Source: Actinopolyspora biskrensis (lineage in GTDB: Bacteria > Actinomycetota > Actinomycetes > Mycobacteriales > Pseudonocardiaceae). From it: a stretch of DNA of 64,000 bases. The position numbers and the translations under genes are program-made. Position 1 is the stretch's first letter. The number at the start of each line of letters is the position of its first letter. The notes beneath the pieces are model-generated. The model had not been told where the DNA came from. It saw only the letters and a list, made by a program, of their open reading frames with translations, and did not search any database. Positions 55,171 through 63,593 of the stretch are shown piece by piece. The stretch lies in contig NZ_JACBYW010000003.1 in the NCBI RefSeq assembly GCF_013408175.1, forward strand, positions 62,001 to 126,000, in the 5' to 3' direction.

Positions 55171-56349
55171 TCAGACCTCCAGCAGCTCCCACAACTCGTT
55201 CGGGAGCTCCTCACCGGCCGCGAACGGCCTGCGCGCGAGCAGTGCCTCGACGGCCGCACCGTCGAGCCCGCCGTCGGCGGTGAGCACCGCCCGCGCGTGT
55301 TCCGGAGGCAACCGGTCGAACCAACGTGCCGCCAGATCGCGCATCCCGCTTCCGGCGGCCCGCCCGTACAACCGCAAACGGGCCATACCGCCGTCGGGGA
55401 AGACGTCCAACCGCACGTGGGTGACCTCGCTGCGCACCGGAAGTCTGAACCGGTGCCTGGTGTCCGGCTGCAACCGGGTACGTGGCAGCAGCTCGGTCCA
55501 GGAACCGGGATCGTCCGGATCGGCCACGCGCGCGTCGCACCCGGACAGCGCGGCCCACCCCGGCGCGTTGCCCTTGAAGTGGCTGGTGTCCAGCTCGGCC
55601 CGGTCGACGGTTCCGACGGCGGCGAGGCGCACCGCGACCCAGTCGTTCCCGTCGTCCCTGCGGCGGGAGGTCTCCCACCCCTCGCCCATCACCCGGGCGA
55701 GACCGGGAGCGAACAGGTTCGCCGGGGAGGAGAAGAACATGTTGCTGCACCCGGTCACCGTGCCGCCGTTCTCCAGCGCGGCCAGGTCGAACCGGTCCGA
55801 CGTCCACCTCGGATCGGCGATCGGTTCGCCGTGCACCCGCAGCCGCGCCACACCGCCGTCCGGGTGCATGCACAACCGCACGTGGGTGTAGCGGTGCTCG
55901 GGATCGACGTCGAAGACGTTCCTGGTGTGCCCCTCGACCGGGGTGGGTGGCAGGATCTCCTCCCAGCCCGCCTCGTCGAACTCCGCCGGATCGGGGTGAC
56001 CGTCCGCGGCACGCGCCTGCACCGAGACCTTCGGCGGGTAGTTGCCCTTGAAGAACGAGGTGTCCACCACGAGCCTGCGGATCAGACCGGCCAGCCCCAG
56101 CCGGACGACCGCGTGGTCGAATCCCGCCTCCCTGCGCCTGCGGGTCTCCCAGCCGTCGTAGACCTGTCCCTTGTGCCCGAAGCTGTAGGGCTGGAAGACG
56201 GGTTCCTCCGGCTTCACGAGGTTCTCCCGCTCGGCGAACAACTCGTCGTTGGCGTGTCCCACCGATCCGCCGAAAGCGCGGGAGGCCAGATCGGGCAGCG
56301 CCGAACGGTACGGGTCGTCGACCGCCGCGGAGTCCTGGTGCTGAGTCAT
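55171..56349 (-). CDS. alc: allantoicase
   Basis: Hydrolyses allantoate to ureidoglycolate and urea. The 392-residue protein has two homologous jelly-roll allantoicase repeats (about residues 20-175 and 190-335): DGWETRRRREAGFDHAVVRL with DTSFFKGNYPP in the first, GEGWETSRRRDDGNDWVAVR with DTSHFKGNAPG in the second, plus THVRLCMHPDGG / THVRLDVFPDGG. The last 55 residues (ARWFDRLPPEHARAVLTAD) are an extra helical end. ATG at 56349 has GAGGAG; it overlaps the allantoinase stop by four bases. Confidence 0.95.
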   Translation of the reverse strand: MTQHQDSAAVDDPYRSALPDLASRAFGGSVGHANDELFAERENLVKPEEPVFQPYSFGHKGQVYDGWETRRRREAGFDHAVVRLGLAGLIRRLVVDTSFFKGNYPPKVSVQARAADGHPDPAEFDEAGWEEILPPTPVEGHTRNVFDVDPEHRYTHVRLCMHPDGGVARLRVHGEPIADPRWTSDRFDLAALENGGTVTGCSNMFFSSPANLFAPGLARVMGEGWETSRRRDDGNDWVAVRLAAVGTVDRAELDTSHFKGNAPGWAALSGCDARVADPDDPGSWTELLPRTRLQPDTRHRFRLPVRSEVTHVRLDVFPDGGMARLRLYGRAAGSGMRDLAARWFDRLPPEHARAVLTADGGLDGAAVEALLARRPFAAGEELPNELWELLEV

Positions 56350-57719
56350 ACTTCTCCTCGGTTGAGCAACTTGCCCGTTGGGGCGGCCCCGGCTTCCGGG
56401 CCGGCGATCGGCGTGCCGCGCAACCAGGTGGATCGCACCACACCGGCCAGCGCACGACCGTGGTAGGCGGTGACCGCGTTGCGGTGGTGCAGCTCGTTCG
56501 CGTCGACCACGTAGGCCGAGTCCGGCGCGAACACGCACAGGTCCGCGTCCGCGCCGACGGAGATGGCCCCCTTGTTCCGCAACCCGGACACCCGGGCAGG
56601 CCCCGCCGACATCCACGAGACGACCTCGGCCAGCCCGAAACCGCGCGTCCGGGCCTGGGTCCAGACCGCCGAGAGCCCCAGCTGCAGGCTGGAGACCCCG
56701 CCCCACGCGACGCCGAAGTCCCCGATGTCGAGCTGTTTGAGCTCCGGGGTGCACGGCGAGTGGTCGCTGACCACGCAGTCGATCGTCCCCTCGGCCAACC
56801 CGCGCCAGAGCAGCTCGCGGTTGCCCGCCTCCCGCACCGGCGGACAGCACTTGAACTGGGTCGCCCCGTCCGGGATCTCCTCGGAGACGAAGGACAGGTA
56901 GTGCGGGCAGGTCTCCACCGTCACCCGCACCCCGTCGGCCCGCGCCGAGGCGATCATCGGCAACGCGTCGGAGGAGGACAGGTGCAGGATGTGCACCCTG
57001 GCTCCCGTGCGCCTGGCCGCTTCCAGCACCTGCGCGATCGCCGTGTTCTCCGCGCCGCGCGGGCGGGATGCCAGGAAGTCGCGGTAGTTCTCGCCGTGCG
57101 CGCTGGGCGCGTGCTCGATCGCGGCCGAGTCCTCGGCGTGCACGATCATCAGCGCGTCCAGCTCGGCCACCGTCCGCAACGCCCGTTCCAGCTCGGCCGT
57201 GTCCAGCGGCGGGAACTCGTCCACTCCCGAGTGCAGCAGGAAGCACTTGAAGCCGTAGACTCCGCTCTCGTGCAGCCCGCGCAGCTCGTCGAGGTTGCCG
57301 TGCACGGCTCCGCCCCAGAATCCGACGTCCACGTGCACGTTGCCGCTCGCGACGCCGCGCTTGGTCTCCAGGGCCCCGGGATCGATCGTGGGCGGCAGGC
57401 AGTTCAGCGGCATGTCCACGATCGTGGTGATGCCGCCCTCGGCCGCTGCGCGGGTCGCGGTGGGGAAGCCCTCCCACTCGGAACGTCCGGGGTCGTTGAC
57501 GTGCACGTGGCTGTCGACCATGCCCGGAAGCAGCACTTCGTCCTCGGCGAGCTCGACCGTGCGGTCGCCCCGCATTGGGGTGTCGAGGGCCTCCACGGCC
57601 GCTATGCGACCGTCCCGGACCCCCACGCTGCCGGAACCCTCCCCGTTAGGGCCGATCAACCTCCGCGCGCGGAACACGACATCGAATTCCGGAGCGGAGG
57701 CGTTGGCGGATTCGACCAC
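56346..57719 (-). CDS. allB: allantoinase
   Basis: Zinc amidohydrolase that opens allantoin to allantoate. The 457-residue product has the first metal motif DSHVHVND, the carboxylated Lys in YGFKCFLLHSG, HAED, HILHLSSSDA and the metal Asp in DHSPC. GTG at 57719 has GGGAGG upstream. First gene of the allB-alc pair; a 17-bp palindrome lies 24 bases before the start. It may be one unit with the glyoxylate genes, which run the same way upstream. Confidence 0.95.
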   Translation of the reverse strand: MVESANASAPEFDVVFRARRLIGPNGEGSGSVGVRDGRIAAVEALDTPMRGDRTVELAEDEVLLPGMVDSHVHVNDPGRSEWEGFPTATRAAAEGGITTIVDMPLNCLPPTIDPGALETKRGVASGNVHVDVGFWGGAVHGNLDELRGLHESGVYGFKCFLLHSGVDEFPPLDTAELERALRTVAELDALMIVHAEDSAAIEHAPSAHGENYRDFLASRPRGAENTAIAQVLEAARRTGARVHILHLSSSDALPMIASARADGVRVTVETCPHYLSFVSEEIPDGATQFKCCPPVREAGNRELLWRGLAEGTIDCVVSDHSPCTPELKQLDIGDFGVAWGGVSSLQLGLSAVWTQARTRGFGLAEVVSWMSAGPARVSGLRNKGAISVGADADLCVFAPDSAYVVDANELHHRNAVTAYHGRALAGVVRSTWLRGTPIAGPEAGAAPTGKLLNRGEV

Positions 57720-57742
57720 CGCGGCTACCTCCCAACTCGATT

Positions 57743-57759
57743 TTCAACAAAATGTTGAA
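57743..57759. promoter_or_regulatory. palindromic operator before allB-alc
   Basis: TTCAACA-AAA-TGTTGAA, perfect seven-base arms, right in front of the allantoinase gene. Size and place suit an IclR- or GntR-type repressor responding to a ureide; no such regulator gene is in the window. Confidence 0.6.
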
Positions 57760-57794
57760 CCCAGGGGCGGTGTCCGGTCAACCCCCCGCAGTTC

Positions 57795-57908
57795 ACGCGG
57801 ACCAGCGGGACCAGTGGTGCTCTGCCAGGTGTGCTCGTCCGGTTGTCCGGGGCACCCTTCGGCGCGGCAGCGCCGAAACGACCACCTGAGCGAACCGGGA
57901 CAACAAAG
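57795..57908 (+). repeat. remnant of the structured intergenic repeat, copy 12
   Basis: CAGTGGTGCTCTGCC, a region where CGGTTGTCCGGGGCACCC replaces the apical part, and the tail CGACCACCTGAGCGAACCG, nearly the tail of copy 13 (CGACCACCTGAGCAATCCG). Stems are not kept. Between allB and the glycerate kinase stop. Confidence 0.45.
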
Positions 57909-57913
57909 TCCTA

Positions 57914-59038
57914 CTAGAGCCAGTCCTCGGCCATGTGCTCGCCCAGCCCGCGCAGCAGCGCGGCGGCCCCGCACATCGAGCGCCGGACGTCCGGCTGCAC
58001 GTGGGACAGCGCGTACACCGCCGAGAACCCGCCCGCGCCCAACTGGCGCGCCGACAGCGAGCACTTGCCCGTCACCGCCACGGCGGGCACCCCGGCCCCG
58101 GCCGCGCGCGAGGCCACAGCCGCCGGCACCTTGCCCCGCAGCGTCTGCTCGTCCAACGCCCCCTCACCGGTGACCACCAGCGCGGCCCCGTCGAGGTGCC
58201 GGTCGAACCCGGTCAGCTCCAGCACCACGTCGCTGCCGGACCGGAAGCTCGCCGACAGCACCGCCATCGCCCCGAATCCGACGCCGCCCGCCGCTCCCGC
58301 GCCGGGGCTGTCCGCGAGCGACTTCCCCGTGGCGCGGTCGATCACCGTCGCGAAGCGTTCCAGTGCCGCGTCGAGCGCACGCACCTCCTCGGGCCCCGCC
58401 CCCTTCTGCGGACCGTAGACCTGCGCGGCCCCGCCGTCCCCGCACAACGGGTTGTCCACATCGGAGGCGAGGACGAGGTCTACGTCGGACAGCCTGGGGT
58501 CCAGTCCGCTCAGGTCCACTTCGGCCAGGCGGCCGAGCGGCCCCCCGCCCATGGCCAGCGGCTTCCCCGCGTCGTCGAGGAAGCGCGCCCCCAGCGCGGC
58601 GAGCATGCCCGCTCCCCCGTCGGTGCAAGCGCTACCGCCGACCCCGAGCACGATCGTGCGCACCCCGCGGTCCAGCGCGGCACCGATCAGCTCCCCGGTG
58701 CCGAAGCTCGAAGCGGCCAGCGGATCGAACTCGCCGGGAGTGAGCAGCGCGAGCCCGGAAGCAGCGGCCAGCTCCACCACGGCGGTGTCCTCGTTCACCG
58801 CCGCCTCGGCGCGCACACGACTACCGGTCGGCCCGGTCACCCGCACCGGCAATCCCTCGAACATCCCGGTGGCCAGCGCGGCCCGCACCGTGCCGTCCCC
58901 GCCGTCGGCGACGGGCACGCACCGCACCTCCGCGTCCGGCACCCTGCCGCGCACCCCCGAAGCGACCGCCTCGGCCACTTCGGGGGCCGTGAGCGAGCCC
59001 TTGAACTTGTCCGGCGCGACGAGAACATGACCAGTCAC
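57914..59038 (-). CDS. glxK: glycerate kinase (GlxK type)
   Basis: Phosphorylates glycerate, the end of the glyoxylate-to-glycerate route, feeding glycolysis. The 374-residue protein begins GHVLVAPDKFKGSLTAPEVA and has VADGGDGTV, GGSACTDGGAGMLAALGARF and SDVDNPLCGDGGAAQVYGPQ, the class I glycerate kinase blocks. GTG at 59038 (GGAGC ten bases upstream) is used; the frame is open further upstream but without homology. It follows gcl on the same strand; hairpins lie between. Confidence 0.94.
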   Translation of the reverse strand: MTGHVLVAPDKFKGSLTAPEVAEAVASGVRGRVPDAEVRCVPVADGGDGTVRAALATGMFEGLPVRVTGPTGSRVRAEAAVNEDTAVVELAAASGLALLTPGEFDPLAASSFGTGELIGAALDRGVRTIVLGVGGSACTDGGAGMLAALGARFLDDAGKPLAMGGGPLGRLAEVDLSGLDPRLSDVDLVLASDVDNPLCGDGGAAQVYGPQKGAGPEEVRALDAALERFATVIDRATGKSLADSPGAGAAGGVGFGAMAVLSASFRSGSDVVLELTGFDRHLDGAALVVTGEGALDEQTLRGKVPAAVASRAAGAGVPAVAVTGKCSLSARQLGAGGFSAVYALSHVQPDVRRSMCGAAALLRGLGEHMAEDWL

Positions 59039-59076
59039 AACACGCTCCGCATCTTCGGCTGGTGAGACAGCGGGTC

Positions 59077-59153
59077 GGGTGCCCCCCGCCATTAAGCCCG
59101 GCACCGCGGCAGGGGGCACCCGCGGGTTGCGCGCCACTGGGGGCGGGCAACCC
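59077..59153 (-). promoter_or_regulatory. two hairpins in the glxK leader
   Basis: GGGTGCCCCC (59077-59086) pairs with GGGGGCACCC (59112-59121), and GGGTTGC (59124-59130) with GCAACCC (59147-59153). They lie between the gcl terminator hairpin and the glxK start. Confidence 0.45.
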
Positions 59154-59159
59154 GGTCGG

Positions 59160-59189
59160 CGCGTCCCGCGGCAGCGCACGCGGGACGCG
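59160..59189. terminator. terminator hairpin after gcl
   Basis: CGCGTCCCGC (59160-59169) pairs perfectly with GCGGGACGCG (59180-59189), ten-base loop, 15 bases past the gcl stop on the minus strand. Confidence 0.65.
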
Positions 59190-59204
59190 GGATGTCACCG
59201 GCGA

Positions 59205-60899
59205 TCAGTCGAGGGGTTCCGGCTCCTTCAGGGCGTCGATACGCACCCCGTTGGCGGTGTTGGCCTCCCGTTCGATCATCACCTCGACCAGCACCGGCCT
59301 GCTCGTGGCCACGGCCTCCTTGCGGGCCCACTCGATGGTCTCGCCCAGCTCGCCCGGTTCGTACACACGCCGGCCGGAGCACCCGTAGGCCTCCATCACC
59401 TTCACGTTGTCCGTGCCGTGCTCGTCGTAGTGCAGGTCGACCTCGGTGTTCATCCCGTAGCCCTGCTCGGCCATCCTGATCAGGCCGAGGTACTCGTTGT
59501 TCAGCATGATGATCACGAAGCCGACGTCGTACTGCGCGGCCACGGCCAGCTCCTCGACGAGGAACTGGAAGGAGTAGTCCCCGACCACGGAAACGACCTC
59601 GGCCTCCGGACGAGCCGACTTCACCCCGATCGCCGCGGGGACCTCCCAGCCGAGCGGCCCGGCCTGGCCACAGACCTGGTAGTGCCGCGGCCTGTAGGTG
59701 CGCTGGAACTGCCCGGACCAGATCTGGTACAGCCCGATGGCGGTGGTGAAGTAGGTGTCCGGCCCGAAGATCTCGTTGATCTCCTTGAACACCCTGGGTG
59801 CCTTGATCGGGACGCTGTCGTAGTCGTCCGGCCTGGTGTGGGTCTTCTTCAGCTCGTTGACCCGATCCACCCACGAGTGGTGCCGCGGTTCCGCGCCACG
59901 CCGCCTGGCCGCGTCCAGCATGGCGTCCAGGAAGGGGCCGGTGTCGGAGACGATCCCCAGATCGGGCTCGAACACCTTGCCCAGCTGGGTCGGCTCGATG
60001 TCGACGTGGATGAACTCGCGTTCACCCCGGTACACATCCAGCGCACCGGTGTGCCGGTCCCCGAAGCGAGCGCCCAGCGCCAGCACGAGATCGGACTCCA
60101 TGAAGGACTGGTTGCCGTAGCGCTGGCTGGTCTGGATCCCGGTCATGCCCGCCCACAGCTCGTGGTCCTCGGGGAAGGTGCCCTTGCCCATCAGAGTGAC
60201 CTGGACCGGGATGCCGAGCAGCTCGGCCAGTTCCCGCAGCTCCTCGTGCGCCCGGCCGAACACCACACCCCCGCCGGCCAGGATCAGCGGGCGTTCCGCC
60301 GCGCGCAGCATGTCCAGCGCGCGCTCCACACGCGGCTGGTGCGGCTCGACGCGCTGCACCGGCAGCGGCGCGTCTATGCTCGGGTCCCATTCGATCTCCT
60401 GCTGCTGGACGTCCAGCGGGAGGTCCACCAGCACCGGCCCCTGCCGTCCCGAACGGGCGACGCGGAAGGCCTCACGGAGGATCCACGGAGCCTGAGCGGC
60501 CTCCTTGACCTGCACCGACCACTTGGTCACCGGCCGTGCGACATCGACGATGTCCACGGCCTGGAAGGCCTCCTGGTGCAGCTTGCCGGACACGGCCTGG
60601 CCGGTGATGCACAGCATCGGCACCGAATCGGCCTGTGCGGTGTAGAGCCCGGTGATCATGTTCGTTCCGGCCGGGCCCGATGTTCCTATGGCCACACCGA
60701 CCTTGCCGTTGGTGCGCGCCCAGCCGTCGGCCATGTGGGTCGCGCCCTCCTCGTGGCGCACGGTCAGGTGCTCGATGTCGCGGTGTTCCAGGGCGGCGTA
60801 CAGCGGCAGGATCGCCGCTCCGGGGCAGCCGAACGCGATGTCCACCCCCTCGGACTCGAGGACATCGACGACGGCCTGCATGACGGGAACCTTGGGCAT
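59205..60899 (-). CDS. gcl: glyoxylate carboligase (tartronate-semialdehyde synthase)
   Basis: ThDP enzyme that joins two glyoxylates to tartronate semialdehyde and CO2. The 564-residue protein aligns with E. coli Gcl through most of its length (FGCPGAAILPLYAAL, GTSGPAGTNMITGLYTAQAD, CGQAGPLGWEVPAAIGV, GDYSFQFLVEELAV, NNEYLGLIR). Unlike E. coli Gcl, which has Val51 in RHVEG, it reads RHEEG, so the cofactor-activating Glu is present at position 50. ATG at 60899 is used with AGAGG 12 bases upstream. Neighbours (glycerate kinase, tartronate-semialdehyde reductase, hydroxypyruvate isomerase) leave little doubt about its pathway. Confidence 0.93.
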   Translation of the reverse strand: MPKVPVMQAVVDVLESEGVDIAFGCPGAAILPLYAALEHRDIEHLTVRHEEGATHMADGWARTNGKVGVAIGTSGPAGTNMITGLYTAQADSVPMLCITGQAVSGKLHQEAFQAVDIVDVARPVTKWSVQVKEAAQAPWILREAFRVARSGRQGPVLVDLPLDVQQQEIEWDPSIDAPLPVQRVEPHQPRVERALDMLRAAERPLILAGGGVVFGRAHEELRELAELLGIPVQVTLMGKGTFPEDHELWAGMTGIQTSQRYGNQSFMESDLVLALGARFGDRHTGALDVYRGEREFIHVDIEPTQLGKVFEPDLGIVSDTGPFLDAMLDAARRRGAEPRHHSWVDRVNELKKTHTRPDDYDSVPIKAPRVFKEINEIFGPDTYFTTAIGLYQIWSGQFQRTYRPRHYQVCGQAGPLGWEVPAAIGVKSARPEAEVVSVVGDYSFQFLVEELAVAAQYDVGFVIIMLNNEYLGLIRMAEQGYGMNTEVDLHYDEHGTDNVKVMEAYGCSGRRVYEPGELGETIEWARKEAVATSRPVLVEVMIEREANTANGVRIDALKEPEPLD

Positions 60900-61196
60900 G
60901 TTGGATACGACCTCTTTCGAAGCGGAGCTCCTCCGCGAGGGCGCGCTGTTGCTTCCGCGTGCTCCCGGGTGCGAAGCTCCCGCGGTGACGCTCGGTGCGG
61001 GTTGTTTCTCGACAACGCCGGTGCGGTCGGTGACCGCACCGCTCGCCGCGGGCCGCGGCCGGTGGCTGCCTGCCCGGGTGTTCCGGCGGACGGGTGGCCC
61101 TGATGCTTGGCGGCGCTGAGCCACCCGCTCCCTGCCGGACTCCCCTCGGGGATCACGTTTCGGTGCCTGTCCCGAGGGATCTGCCGTGTCCTCGGC

Positions 61197-62075
61197 TCAT
61201 TCCGTTCCGTTGAGCTTGGCTATCTGCTTGAACAGCCCGGAGTGGTCCAGCGAACCGTCGCCCTGCGCGACGGCGGCCTCCATGAGTTGCGCGACGAGCC
61301 CGCTCAGCGGAGCGGAGACCCCGGATTCGCGCGCGGCGCTCTGCACGATCCCGAGATCCTTGTGGTGCAGCTCGATGCGGAACCCCGGTTTGAAGGTGCG
61401 TTCGCGCATCCCCTTGTTCTTGGCGTCGAGCACCTTGCTGCCCGCGAGACCACCGCCGAGGACCTGGAAGGCGGACTCGGTGTCCACCCCGTGCTTCTCC
61501 AGGAAGACCAGCGCCTCGGCCACCAGGGCGATGTTGCCCGCGACGATCAGCTGGTTGGCCGCCTTGACGGTCTGCCCTGATCCGGCGGGGCCGACGTGCA
61601 CCACGGTCTTGCCGACGACGTCGAACACCTCTCCGGCCGCGGCGAAGGCCGCGGAATCACCACCGACCATGATGGACAGCGCACCGTCGATGGCGCCCTG
61701 CTCACCACCGCTGACCGGGGCGTCGAGCGCGCGCACTCCCTGCCGCTCCGCCTGCTCGGCCACCGCGCGGGAGACCTCGGGGCGGATGGTGCTGCAGTCG
61801 ATCAGCAGCGCGCCCTCCCGCGCGTTGGCCAGCACCCCGTCCTCGCCGAGCACGGCGCTCTCGACGTCGGGGGAGTCGGGCAGCATCGTCACGATCACGT
61901 CGGCGGCGGAGACCGCTTCCGCGATGCTGCCCGCCGCCTTGCCGCCCTCGGCGGCCAACTTCTCGGCCTTGGCACTGCTGCGGTTGTAACCGGTCACCTC
62001 GTAACCGGCCTCCACCAGGTTGGCCGCCATCGGGCCGCCCATGATTCCGAGTCCGACGAATCCGACCTTGGTCAT
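61197..62075 (-). CDS. glxR: tartronate-semialdehyde (2-hydroxy-3-oxopropionate) reductase
   Basis: Reduces tartronate semialdehyde, the Gcl product, to glycerate. The 292-residue beta-hydroxyacid dehydrogenase has the NAD(P) loop GFVGLGIMGGPMAANLVEAG, the substrate loop DAPVSGGEQGA, catalytic Lys in GQTVKAANQL and the end ALFLEKHG-like block. ATG at 62075 follows GAGGGGAAC. It precedes gcl on the same strand with a 297-base gap in which I see no gene. This glxR is the GarR-type enzyme and not the CRP-like GlxR regulator. Confidence 0.94.
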   Translation of the reverse strand: MTKVGFVGLGIMGGPMAANLVEAGYEVTGYNRSSAKAEKLAAEGGKAAGSIAEAVSAADVIVTMLPDSPDVESAVLGEDGVLANAREGALLIDCSTIRPEVSRAVAEQAERQGVRALDAPVSGGEQGAIDGALSIMVGGDSAAFAAAGEVFDVVGKTVVHVGPAGSGQTVKAANQLIVAGNIALVAEALVFLEKHGVDTESAFQVLGGGLAGSKVLDAKNKGMRERTFKPGFRIELHHKDLGIVQSAARESGVSAPLSGLVAQLMEAAVAQGDGSLDHSGLFKQIAKLNGTE

Positions 62076-62149
62076 CGAAGTTCCCCTCTTCTCGTCGAGG
62101 TTTTCCGTTCGCGTTGTCGTGGGTGTTCACCGGGCGGGCCCTCCTGGCC

Positions 62150-62378
62150 CACCAGGCGAACCGAGCCGAGAAGCCCGGCAGGAACTTCCGGCAGAAGGGC
62201 TCCGTCCTCCTAAGCGCTTCAGCCTGAGCAGGACGAGGAGATCCGGTGCGTGAGTCGGATGCATTGCCAGGCCGGGCCGCTCGCCGCGTAGGTGGCTACT
62301 CAAGAGCGGCCCGACGCAGCAAGGCGCCGACTCACGTGCCGGCTAACCGACCACCTGAGCAATCCGAGCCGCCGCCCC
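62150..62378 (+). repeat. structured intergenic repeat, copy 13 (best-paired divergent copy)
   Basis: The outer stem CGTGAGTCGG pairs with CCGACTCACG, TTGC with GCAA, inner stem GGGCCGCTC with GAGCGGCCC (nine perfect pairs), and the apical loop holds GTAG-GTGG-CTAC. None of the stem sequences equals that of copy 2, yet all pair. The 5' module (TAAGCGCTTCAGCCTGAGCA) and tail (CGACCACCTGAGC) are shared with other copies. Between the reductase start and the hyi stop. Confidence 0.85.
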
Positions 62379-62381
62379 TTC

Positions 62382-63176
62382 TCACATCCAGGTGAAGCTG
62401 TCGTTGGTGGCCTTGCTCGGCTTGTACTCCAGGGCCACGTGTCCGCGGTAACCGGCTTTCTCCAGTTTCGCGAAGTACCCCGCGAAGTCCACTTCACCGG
62501 TTCCCGGCTCGTTCCTGCCCGGAGCGTCCGCGATCTGCACGTGCCCGATCCTGTCCGCGTACCTGTCGATGGCGGCGCTCGGATCGTCACCGTTGGCGAT
62601 CAGGTGGTAGAGGTCGAACAGCAACCGCAGGTTCTCCACACCGCCGGCCTCGCGCACCCTGTCGATGACGGTCACCGCGTCGGCGGCGGTCTTGAGCGGG
62701 TAGCTGGGTGTTCCGCTGACCGGTTCGATCAGCACGGTGCCGTCGATCCTGGCGGCCGCCCGCGCCGCGGCGGTGAGGTTCTCCACGGCGGTCACGTCCT
62801 GGTCGGCGGGCAGCATCCCCTCGATGCGGTTGCCGTAGAGGGCGTTGAACGCCGTGCAGCCCAGCCGGGCGCCGATCCCCACGGCCACGTCCACGTTGTC
62901 CCGGAACTCCGTGGAGCGCTTCGGGTGCGACAGCACACCGCGGTCTCCGGCGGGCATGTCACCGGCGAAGAAGTTCAACCCCACCAGCGAGACCCCGGCA
63001 TCGTCGACCGCGCGGACGAATTTGTCCACTTCGCCGTCACCGGGCACAGCCTCGCCGAAGGGCCACCAGAACTCGATCGCGTCGAACCCGGCCGCCTTCG
63101 CCGCGGCCGGACGTGAGAACACGTCCAGTTCGGTGAACAGGATCGAGGTGTTGACGGCGTACGGGAACCGATGCAT
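62382..63176 (-). CDS. hyi: hydroxypyruvate isomerase
   Basis: Interconverts hydroxypyruvate and tartronate semialdehyde. A 264-residue AP-endonuclease-family TIM barrel: FPYAVNTSILFTELDVFSRP at the start, FDAIEFWWPFGE, catalytic Glu in VLIEPVSGTPSY, FDLYHLIANGDD, HVQIADAPGRNEPGTGEVDF and a closing VALEYKPS with the second Glu. ATG at 63176 has a GGGGGC ribosome site. Divergent from the thiamine-binding gene; palindromes in the shared gap probably mark its repressor site. Confidence 0.94.
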   Translation of the reverse strand: MHRFPYAVNTSILFTELDVFSRPAAAKAAGFDAIEFWWPFGEAVPGDGEVDKFVRAVDDAGVSLVGLNFFAGDMPAGDRGVLSHPKRSTEFRDNVDVAVGIGARLGCTAFNALYGNRIEGMLPADQDVTAVENLTAAARAAARIDGTVLIEPVSGTPSYPLKTAADAVTVIDRVREAGGVENLRLLFDLYHLIANGDDPSAAIDRYADRIGHVQIADAPGRNEPGTGEVDFAGYFAKLEKAGYRGHVALEYKPSKATNDSFTWM

Positions 63177-63192
63177 CCGTGCCCCCTAATGT

Positions 63193-63225
63193 TTTCGCGA
63201 AGCGAAATTTTTATTTCGTACAGTG
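63193..63225. promoter_or_regulatory. overlapping palindromes in the hyi promoter region
   Basis: TTTCGC-GAA-GCGAAA (63193-63207) is a perfect palindrome, and its right arm forms a second one with the next half-site, GCGAAAT-TTTT-ATTTCGT (63202-63219). Three half-sites in a row in an AT-rich patch 17 bases before hyi suit an IclR-type repressor. Confidence 0.6.
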
Positions 63226-63328
63226 ATAGATTAATGAGTATCCGCCACAGGGTCAACACCGGCACGACAGCCACGGGCTACCGTGGCGCCCGAGCACGAG
63301 AAATCGAACCGGAAGCGACAGGTGTCCG

Positions 63329-63583
63329 ATGAACCTCAGGGCCGAGTTCACGACGGAACCGTTCGAGGGCGAGGGTGAACCACCCACCCACGCCGCAGTC
63401 GCGCGAGACGTGCTGCGCGAATCCGGCCTGGAGCCCGAGTTCGGACCACTGGGCACCGCGATCAGCGGCGAACGCGAAGTGGTGCTGACCGCGCTGTCGA
63501 ACGTGCTCGAACGGACGCTCGAAGCGGGCGCGGACCGGATCACCATGCAGGTCAGCGTCGACGACACTCCCGAGGACAGTTGA
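63329..63583 (+). CDS. MTH1187/YkoF-type thiamine-binding protein
   Basis: An 84-residue single-domain protein with the alternating beta-alpha-beta pattern and PLGTAISGE loop of the MTH1187 (DUF77) thiamine-binding family; it begins MNLRAEFTTEPFEGEGEPP. Such proteins bind thiamine or its pyrimidine outside enzymes, perhaps for storage or delivery. ATG at 63329, with CAGGTG upstream. It lies 10 bases before the HTH gene and is divergent from hyi, close to a ThDP-dependent carboligase. Confidence 0.8.
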   Translation: MNLRAEFTTEPFEGEGEPPTHAAVARDVLRESGLEPEFGPLGTAISGEREVVLTALSNVLERTLEAGADRITMQVSVDDTPEDS

Positions 63584-63593
63584 GGTTATCCGC

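Noticed and set aside
55171-57477. An apparent 768-codon fusion spanning allantoicase and part of allantoinase
   Set aside because: The upstream part is an alternative frame of the allantoinase gene; allantoicase has its own ATG with GAGGAG at 56349.
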